From: Struthidea cinerea
Lineage: Eukaryota > Chordata > Aves > Passeriformes > Corcoracidae
Length of the DNA: 64,000 nucleotides
Direction of reading: 5' to 3'
Assembly: GCA_013397865.1 (NCBI GenBank)
Contig: VZTI01003366.1
Span: 1,806,525-1,870,524 of the forward strand
In this document: positions 56,825-64,000 of the stretch, piece after piece
Layout of the letters: every line of letters begins with the position of its first letter
How positions within the stretch are numbered: the first letter of the stretch is position 1
The notes under the pieces: model-generated
The model's database searches: none
Told to the model about the DNA's origin: nothing
What the model saw: the letters and a program-made list of their open reading frames with translations, nothing else
Position numbers and translations under genes: made by a program

Positions 56825-58345
56825 AATCTTGCCTAGTTAAGGGAAAATAACAGAGAAACTGAAATCAAGGAAGATGTAGAATGAATGGAACTTCACCTTG
56901 TTTGGAACAGAAGAAATCAGTCACCTGAGTTAGAACTTGAGCTTGATTCAGACAAGTACTAGACACATGAGGATCTGATTTGACTAACATTGGTTTTTAC
57001 TACAAATGCTCCACTTTACTACAAATGAAAAACTGAAGTGGATAAACTGAAAAAAAACCAGCCATTCCTACAGCCCTATCAGAATTGGCTAGAAATGTTT
57101 TACCATATTGAAAGCAGAGGGAAGTTTTCTTGTTTCCCTTGCTAATCACAAGACATATTTGAAAACAGTATGTATTCATTTTCTTGCCAGCACATACCTG
57201 CAAGCGTTGTTTTAGGTTGGCTGGGGAAGAACTGCCCTGTGACATGACACGCAAGTTCAGAAGCAGTGTTAGACCTCCCCTGTTGTGAGCAGGTGAGGAA
57301 GTGGTTCAGATCTGGGCTGAATCATGGTAATCTGCAAAGCAGAATTGGTATGAACATCCAGTGTCTCTTAAAAATAGAAAATACAACAGTTGCACTTTCT
57401 TTAATGGAGAAAATACTAATACTAAAATATCATCTCAGTGGAGATTTGAGAAAAGCATTTGGCTCACCTGTGTAAAGACTGTGAAAGCCATAGGAAGACT
57501 GAATTCCTCAGTGTGAAGTCCTGCTGCACACACAATACGTGCCCAAAGCTCCGGGAGCTGTTTTTGAAATAATCAGAGGAAGGTGTGATCTCCTTTTGTG
57601 CTCTCTGTGCAAATGCTGTCACTTCAATCTTACACTGTTGTTTGTCTGTAGGATGGGTGTCTATAGGAACAGAAAGTTAAGGTATTAGGTAGCAGCACCA
57701 ATGGGGATTCCCATAATAAGTGTGATTTTTAATAACATCTACGTGTGTGTTTTATAATACTGTTTTGTTTTAATTCTTGTAGATTACCCTGTCTTGTAAG
57801 ATAAGAATGTAAAATAAGACTTAAAAACCTGTCAACCACAAAACCTTCAAATTTAATGATGTATATTACATATAAAGGAACTGCTATGGAATGGACACAT
57901 CTTAGAGGAAATCTGTGACATTTGCAAATTCATACTAAGTGTTTTTTTTTTTCAAGTGTTAACATCATTATGTCAATGCCATCTTTTGCTGTCTTTGGTA
58001 GCTTATCTGCCTTCCCTCATAACAGTTGCTTACTCTGTTGAATATATTGTATGTAATTTTATTAATGTTTATATTTTTTTCACTAATATTGTATAAAGGT
58101 AAAAGAAAATGCAGAATGTTTACTGTATTTAATGTGTATATATTTTCTTACCGTGTAAAGTTGACATTGCTGGCCTGTATATTTTGAAGAAGGGGAGGGG
58201 TTTAGATGAACAGCTTTTGTACTGCAGTTCAAAGCATGTTGAAACTGCTGAGGTTTGGGGTTTTTTTCCACACAAAATAACCACTTTGATATTTACTTTT
58301 ATTTAACAGAACAATGAAAAAATAAAACCAGATGCCTTTCTAGTT
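56825..58345 (+). other. SLF2: SLF2 3' UTR
   Basis: About 1.5 kb of AT-rich sequence runs from the stop to the AATAAA at 58321-58326. It holds many ATTTA/TATTT elements and one exact Pumilio-type site TGTATATA at 58135-58142, so AU-rich and PUM control is possible. No further coding sequence is seen. Confidence 0.75.
58321..58326 (+). terminator. SLF2: Polyadenylation signal AATAAA of SLF2
   Basis: Canonical hexamer about 1.5 kb after the stop. Cleavage is expected near 58340-58350. No earlier AATAAA was found in the UTR. Confidence 0.75.
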
Positions 58346-58964
58346 AAATGTCCCTGGACAAAATGGGCTCTGTTTCACACAAAAAAAAATGGCTGCAGGT
58401 CCTATTTTCTTCTTGTGGCACATGTTACAATTCTTGGGTTCACAGCTGATTAGCTCACTATAGATGGAGACAGTCTTGAAATCATTCTCAGCTCAGCCAG
58501 TCCTGTGTTTTCATGCTTACTGCCCATGTATGCATTCTAGCACTTTCCCTCTCTCCCCCACTCCTGCTTTGTCTGGACTTCTCTTCCATCTGTTTTGTAG
58601 CTGAAGTCTAGATGTGGGTTGAATTAGATGCTCATCAGAATCCATACAGAGATGATCACTACAAGGGGCTCCTGGCATTGAAATAGCAAACCTGCTGCCC
58701 TTGTGTTTTGCCAACTCCTTTGCTGTCCCTCAGCCAGGACTTACATGCTTTGGAAAAGGTTGTTTGCACACTAAAGGTCTTAACTGCTTTGGATGTCTTC
58801 AGAGAAGCATTTTGCACTGAGGTCTATCTTTTGATATTTTGTTGGCTGTATTAAGAGCCAGATTATCACATTTCATGTGGAAGTTAGGTGCACTTTATTG
58901 CAGTAATAACAAAAAATTAAAGTCTGATTATAAAATACATGTTTGTAGCTTCTTGCCTGTTTCT

Positions 58965-58967
<3 letters not shown>

Positions 58968-59000
<33 letters not shown>
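58968..59000. repeat. Poly-T tract of 33 nt
   Basis: An uninterrupted run of 33 T, about 640 bp past the SLF2 poly(A) signal. It could be a microsatellite or the tail of something inserted on the minus strand. CR1, the main avian LINE, does not leave poly-A tails. Confidence 0.95.
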
Positions 59001-59005
<5 letters not shown>

Positions 59006-62000
59006 TTCTGACAAGCTTCTCTATGGCTTAAGATAACCCAAACGGTTCTGGTTTTAAAGTTGAAGAAACCTGCCAACAAAACTATTTGTGCATCTCATAT
59101 TCTCACTGTTCCTGTTGTGGAACTTGGTAATGGATGGGGATTTCAGAAGTGATTAATGGCTTGCAGGTAGGTCTGGCTGAAGGTCAGTAGGACACTTCAT
59201 TGATGCAGTGGCTGCAGGAACTCTCTGAAATCCCCAAAGCTGATGACTGAGTTGAGAATGTCTTTGGGAAAAGCAGGTGACTGGAACACCTGAAGTGTGT
59301 GGTTATTATTGGTGGAGCATCTGGTTAGATTGCTGCAAAGGCATTTTAGAGGCAGCAGTTCAGTGTGGAAAAACACTTTTAATACTGAGCGGTGGATGCT
59401 GCAGTGCTGGTTTTCTGAGCACAGAAAGCCAGATCTGTCTCCATTAGAGGTGCCTTTGCTCAGCACTGTCCAGCACCAGTCCAGCTCTTGGGTACAGGGG
59501 CTGCAACAGAGACTGTGCTGCTGTGGATGTTCAAGCAAGTACTTCCAGGTAGTTGGGTTCCTCTGCTGATGCTGTCACTAGCAGGAATACTAGAGCCACT
59601 GTGCCAACACTGGTCTTGTATGTTTGTCTTTCCCAGGAGAACTCTGTGTATAGCACAGTATCGCTGGCTTGGGGTTTGTATTTTGGTTTTTTGTCTGTCT
59701 TCCACTGGTTTGTGATGGTTGTGTGACTTTTTGTTTTACCGAAAAGGGCAAACAGAAAGGTTTCTGCTGGAGATGACCCTCCTAATTTTTCTGGGGTCTT
59801 GTTCCTTGGGTTTGTGAGCTTTTGGAAAACTACTTCTTGCCCGAGGTTCTCCAGTGGGGCAGCTGTTACCACTGGCATGTTAGTGCTTGTTTCTGCGTCC
59901 AGAAAGAGAGAAGAGGCACTTGGGACTGGCTGACTTTGAGCGGAGGGGAGGTTTGATGAGCTTGTAGGAGCCTAAGCAGCTGCTGAGGAGCTCCCAAGGA
60001 GCTACCCAGAGAGGTCAGACAATCATTAGTGGGTTTAGCTTATTCCTTGCGGTTTAACTTATCAGAATTCCTTTAATTGCCATTTCCCCATATTCCCCCC
60101 AGGCTGTGAAATACCTTCATGTGTTGTCTTGTGGATATTTTGCCATCTTTACTGGCAGGGCCCCTTCTTATCACGTGTTGAAAAGGGCTTTCAGTGCTTG
60201 GGGAAAGGCGTGGGCTGCTGGTGGGGAGGATCCTAGAGAAAGTAAATTCCTTGAAGGGCTTCTCTTTGCAGAGAGGCTTTTAGTTTTGCCTGACTGATGC
60301 TTTTTTCAGCCAGCTCTTCCTCGCCTTTGCAGTCAGGAATTTGAAAGGGACTATTTTATCTGGTATCAAAAGCAAGGCTGGGTGGTGAGAGAAGAAAGAC
60401 AGCCGCGTCTTCCCATCTTGATATTTTGGTCTGGCTGGAGAAAGCCAGTTCTGTACTTTCCGAGTGCTTTAAGTGGCGTTCGGATACGTTGTACTTTTTT
60501 GAATGCCTGCCTTGTCTCTGCGTGGTGAGCTGCTGCTAATGTTTCACCTCCTTCAGCTTTCCTGCCACCTCCCAGTTCCCTGTAGGGAAGTCACAGGGGA
60601 GGGGATGGAAACTCCGCTGGAATTGTTCCCTTCCTTGTCATCAAAGTGCCTTTGCCATCAGCCTGGGGGAAAACCTAAAGCTTTTCAAGGCAGGTTTGGC
60701 CCGTATGGTGTGTAGGGGTGGATGAAGGGGCCATTTTCACACACCCTTGTCCCAGCGCTTCCCTTTGGGTTTGCATTTGCAGCTGGAGCTGCCTGAAGCC
60801 GGGCGAGCAGTGCTCCTTCCCTCTCGCAGAGAGAAGCAGAAAGGGTAAATGGATTTGTGCTGCTTTTGTGCTACGGGGCGAGTCCTTCACCCGAGTAGTG
60901 AGCGCTGTGAGCTGGGGCTTGGCACACAGGCTCCGGGGCTTTGCCTCTGGGTCTCAGGCTCTCTTCTCCCGAGGCTTGATGAAACTCCTGGCTTTCGGAG
61001 CAGATGTAGGAGCAGAGGGTCTCTTCCCTCTCCGGACTGACCGCCAGGCTGCAGCTGGGATTAAAACAATAGCTTCAAGCTGCCAGGGGCAGTGGTGGGG
61101 AGAGGGACAAGGCATCCAGTTTCATGCTTTATTCACACTGCAGGCTTTCATAAAGGCAGCATAAATCATGCAGGGCAGCCGTGGGCTCCACAGACAGCAT
61201 CGTTCAGGCTCTCAGACACATTGATCTGTGTGCTGTAAACTGAGCCTGTCCCCTTAGCCCTAACCAGGCTGCGGGGAGAGGCCTGCCAGGTGAGGGTGCT
61301 GAGATGCTGCACTGCATATCAGCTCTCCTCCACCTTTGCGGAGCACTGCCTGCCTCCCCTGTGTACTAACCCATTTTTTCCACCTAGTATTTTGTGCTCC
61401 ACCATTGTTATGGTAAGGTTTGCACAACACAACGTGTTTTTCCTTCCAGTTGATTTTCTCTGATTAGCCCATTTTTCCTCTTGCCCTCATTCTGTTTTTT
61501 CCCGCAGTATGCGAACGCCGTTTGCTGAGAAACTGTGTCAGCCTTCCTCTAATTAAGAGTCTGGCAGGAGCCAGCGCAACAGTAATTTTGGAGATGACGC
61601 TTCCAGTTTGGAGCTGACAGTGAGCTGAGGTGCTGCAGCAGGGGCTCGTGCTGGGGATGCGGGAATGTTCTCTGGCTGAGCAGGACAGGGGGACCCACGA
61701 GGAGCCTGGTGCAGGAGCAGTGAGTACCCTGGGTGCATCTCAGCTTGGGTGTTTAAACTGTGTCCTCTCAGAAAGGAGCTGCAGGAATGGTTAAATCCGT
61801 GGTTATGTCACAGGTTTAGCCCTTTGTGAGGGAGTCTGCATGTCTGTGTAAAGGACAGGAATAAATTGCAGTGGCCCTAAGTTGGCTGTGTCTCTCTGAA
61901 ATAGCTATAATGTTGGAAAGTAAGATGGAGAGCTCAACAATCAAATGGCCTGAAAAAGGGCAAAGAAGAAGAAGCCATTCAATGGCACTCTGTAATATGG

Positions 62001-62814
62001 CTTCAGACTCCATAGTTTTTTTATTAGCAGGAAAGCTCAAAGCAGACAAAAGGAGACAGGAGCTGGGGATTTGCTTGCCTCAGGATGTTGTGGATGCTAA
62101 AAGCTTAGAGGTTCAAAGAGCATTTTGTGGCAGAAAAATGCAGCGGGGGTCTGTGAAATGAAAGCGGCTTTCCCCGGCTGGGAAAGCTTCAGGCTGCTGA
62201 TCCCTGGAGGGTGGAGCATGTGCTGGGGAGATATCTCAGATGTCTGTCCTGTCCCTTCACCCTGTGCAAGGTGCTAGGATTTGGTCCAGTGTGGTGTTAC
62301 TGCCCGTATGCTTTATGTGAACATCTGAGAGATTTCATGTCATCTCACAGTTTCCAGGCTGTCATGCCCACCATTGTGTCTCTCCATCCACTCCTGAGAC
62401 AGAAGTTGCTGTTGAAGGTGGTGCCAGCTCTTGCTCTAAAGGAGCCTAGAGAGGTGTATGGGATCAAATGTTTCATTTGGCTGAAGAAAACTCAGTGTCA
62501 TTTTTTGATCTTTCTAATGACCCTGTGAGTGAGACTAGGAAGACGAGTTGTGTGGTTCAGGAGCTCCAGCAGAACACAGCCAACCACATGCCAGAGCTGA
62601 CCTCCTTCCTCTCCCCTCCCACCCCATCCATAGATGTTCGCAGCTAGGGAGAAGTACAAATAAGAGCAGACGAGGAGATTTAAAAAAAAAAATCCTTACT
62701 ATGTGGTACCTCTAGAGCACAATTCAGCATTTTCCCTCTACTACTTGCTGTGTCAGATTTGCCTCTTGGGGGCAACCTCACCCTGCTCCGGCTGGGACCA
62801 AAGGGAGTTTAAGT

Positions 62815-62940
62815 GCTTGAGGGGCGATGACTCACTGCTCATCTCTCTCTGCGTTATCTGATCATTTTTAGCAATCGAGGCCATTATTTGCTGAAAGGAT
62901 TTCGGGATTTAAGCCGTCGAGGCTGACTGTTGGTGGCTTT
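62815..62940. promoter_or_regulatory. Conserved-looking noncoding stretch with an AP-1-type site
   Basis: It contains TGACTCA at 62828-62834 and, within about 100 bp, TTATCTGATCA and GCCATTATTTGC cores in a low-repeat sequence. This is a guess from motif density; no alignment is available. Confidence 0.2.
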
Positions 62941-62948
62941 TCAGAAAT

Positions 62949-62985
62949 GATGCGATTGGATCTTGAAGGTCCCTTTCCAGGCTTA
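62949..62985 (+). mobile_element. Possible CR1 3'-end fragment
   Basis: GATTGGATCTTGAAGGTCCC followed by TTTCCAGGCT resembles the CR1 3' end (GATCTTGAAGGTCCCTTCCAACCC). The final ATTCTATG repeats are missing, so this is a weak call. Confidence 0.3.
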
Positions 62986-63269
62986 GAGTCCTTCAAAGTG
63001 TTTTCCTGCCTTGGTGTCCTTCAGAGAGAGGAGGGTAGCAAGGAAGGACACGTGTTTTGTGGTTCTGGTTTAATGGGCAGAGCATAAATCTCTACAAGGA
63101 AGATTTACAGTGTTCCCTTGGTTTTTTTGCCTGGGTTGGCTTGGACTGTCACTAAGCCTATCAGATGGTGCTGCAGACACTCTGACTTGTCACCAGGGAG
63201 AGAACAAAATTACTGCTCCAGCTCCATTTCAGCCCCGAGTCCCTGAGCAGGCGTCTCATACAAACATCG

Positions 63270-63345
63270 TCCACAAAAAACCATTTGCATTTATTTAAAG
63301 GGCGTTGAGGTATATGATGGAATAAAGGAAGTATTATTCATGCTT
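63270..63345. promoter_or_regulatory. AT-rich stretch with a perfect octamer site
   Basis: ATTTGCAT, the POU/octamer consensus, lies at 63283-63290, followed by TTATTTAAAG and further AT-rich homeodomain-type cores in otherwise GC-richer DNA. It could be an enhancer of a flanking developmental gene; motif evidence only. Confidence 0.2.
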
Positions 63346-64000
63346 CGTGCCGTGGTTCCTAATGTTACTTTATGTGCTGATATGACCTACAAAGCTTTTT
63401 GTTTTGTGCCTGCAGTGCTCTGATGTTCTTCCTATCCTGAGGGTCAGAAATGACAAGAATAAATGATTGTGACGAGTGTCTTGCAAATCCCTGCTCCCTC
63501 TCCTTGGAAGTGTCCTTGCCAGGGCATAGCTCAGTGACCTTGCAGGCACAGGCAGCAGTGGGGCAGCGTCCTTGTCCAGCCCACAGGAGTGAACAGAGAG
63601 GCGTTCCTGTGAGATGTGAGGGCAAATCCATTTATCCATATTAGTGTTTCACCTTCTCCCCAAAGCGCAGGGATGCACCTTGGGCTGGGCAGGGGGCTTG
63701 GCCCAAGCTGAACACACACACGGCCCCTCCTCTGGAAAATACCAGGGAGGAGGCTGGAGCAAGTGAGGTTGGACCCCAAAGCATAGGGACTACTCCAAGA
63801 GGGGTGCAGGATCCTGCACCCTGTGTCTGCCCAGTGAAGGACTGAGTCAGACCTGCTAGGGCAGCAGCTCCTGGCTCCAGCCAGCCTGGGCACTTGGACA
63901 GCAGCAACCACGCAGCTCATTAACCCAGCCCTCCGGCACTCGCTCTGCTGGCCTTGACACTGTCCTTCTTAATAGCTCCTCTTCTTTCCTTTTTCTTTTT

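Larger units (their letters stand above)
58346..64000. other. Intergenic region downstream of SLF2, no gene supported
   Basis: No coding exon with protein-like content was found on either strand. In mammals SEMA4G follows SLF2 in the same direction, but I could not identify a semaphorin exon here. The region holds a T33 run, and from about 60.3 kb on it is richer in GC, with several conserved-looking noncoding stretches. Confidence 0.5.

Noticed and set aside
60500..64000. First exon of SEMA4G or another downstream gene
   Set aside because: No signal peptide plus Sema-type exon with matching splice sites was found; expectation from mammalian gene order is not evidence.

Overview
The window is nuclear DNA from a bird, most likely a passerine. 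It holds spliced vertebrate genes with GT-AG introns and CpG-island promoters, CR1-type LINE 3' ends, avian-type LTRs, and a tRNA-Ile-derived SINE with a CR1-like tail (44391-44529) that matches TguSINE1, a family known from zebra finch and relatives. A short N gap (23729-23759) inside a G homopolymer shows it comes from a draft assembly.

Layout. (1) 1-3750: one plus-strand gene whose whole coding region sits in one exon (2219-2893). It encodes a 224-residue Tyr/Pro-rich protein that I cannot name. A Bucky ball/Velo1-like identity is only a possibility. Its 3' UTR ends at an AATAAA at 3729. (2) 3750-28600: about 25 kb with no gene I can support. The first half is GC-rich with CpG-dense patches (about 6.6-6.9, 8.9-9.95, 13.7-13.9 and 15.0-15.2 kb) and enhancer-like stretches. 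The second half is AT-richer, with the gap and a CR1 3' end at 28.2 kb. (3) 28650-58345: the complete SLF2 gene (SMC5-SMC6 complex localization factor 2, formerly FAM178A) on the plus strand. I assembled 20 coding exons by hand. All junctions are GT-AG, phases agree, and the total is 3627 nt (1208 codons plus stop). (4) 58345-64000: intergenic sequence with a 33-nt T run and some conserved-looking AT/octamer/AP-1 stretches, but no coding exon I can support. In mammals the next gene downstream is SEMA4G, so this may be its upstream flank (inference).

SLF2 bridges RAD18-SLF1 at damaged DNA to the SMC5/6 complex. Its C-terminal CANIN-type region (exons 6-20) is well preserved here, while the N-terminal half is divergent and low-complexity, as in mammals.

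The most important observation is an in-frame TGA at 35537-35539 inside SLF2 exon 3. SLF2-like coding sequence continues in the same frame beyond it to a good splice donor at 35765. This is a sequence error, a real nonsense allele, or a stop removed by splicing: a 129-nt in-frame candidate intron (35509-35637) covers it. Other points are a uORF whose stop overlaps the SLF2 start codon (ATGA), a four-CCAAT promoter, a PIP-box-like motif in exon 2, and a sense-oriented solo LTR with its own poly(A) signal in intron 5. I found no bacterial-style system, CRISPR array or other clearly new system.
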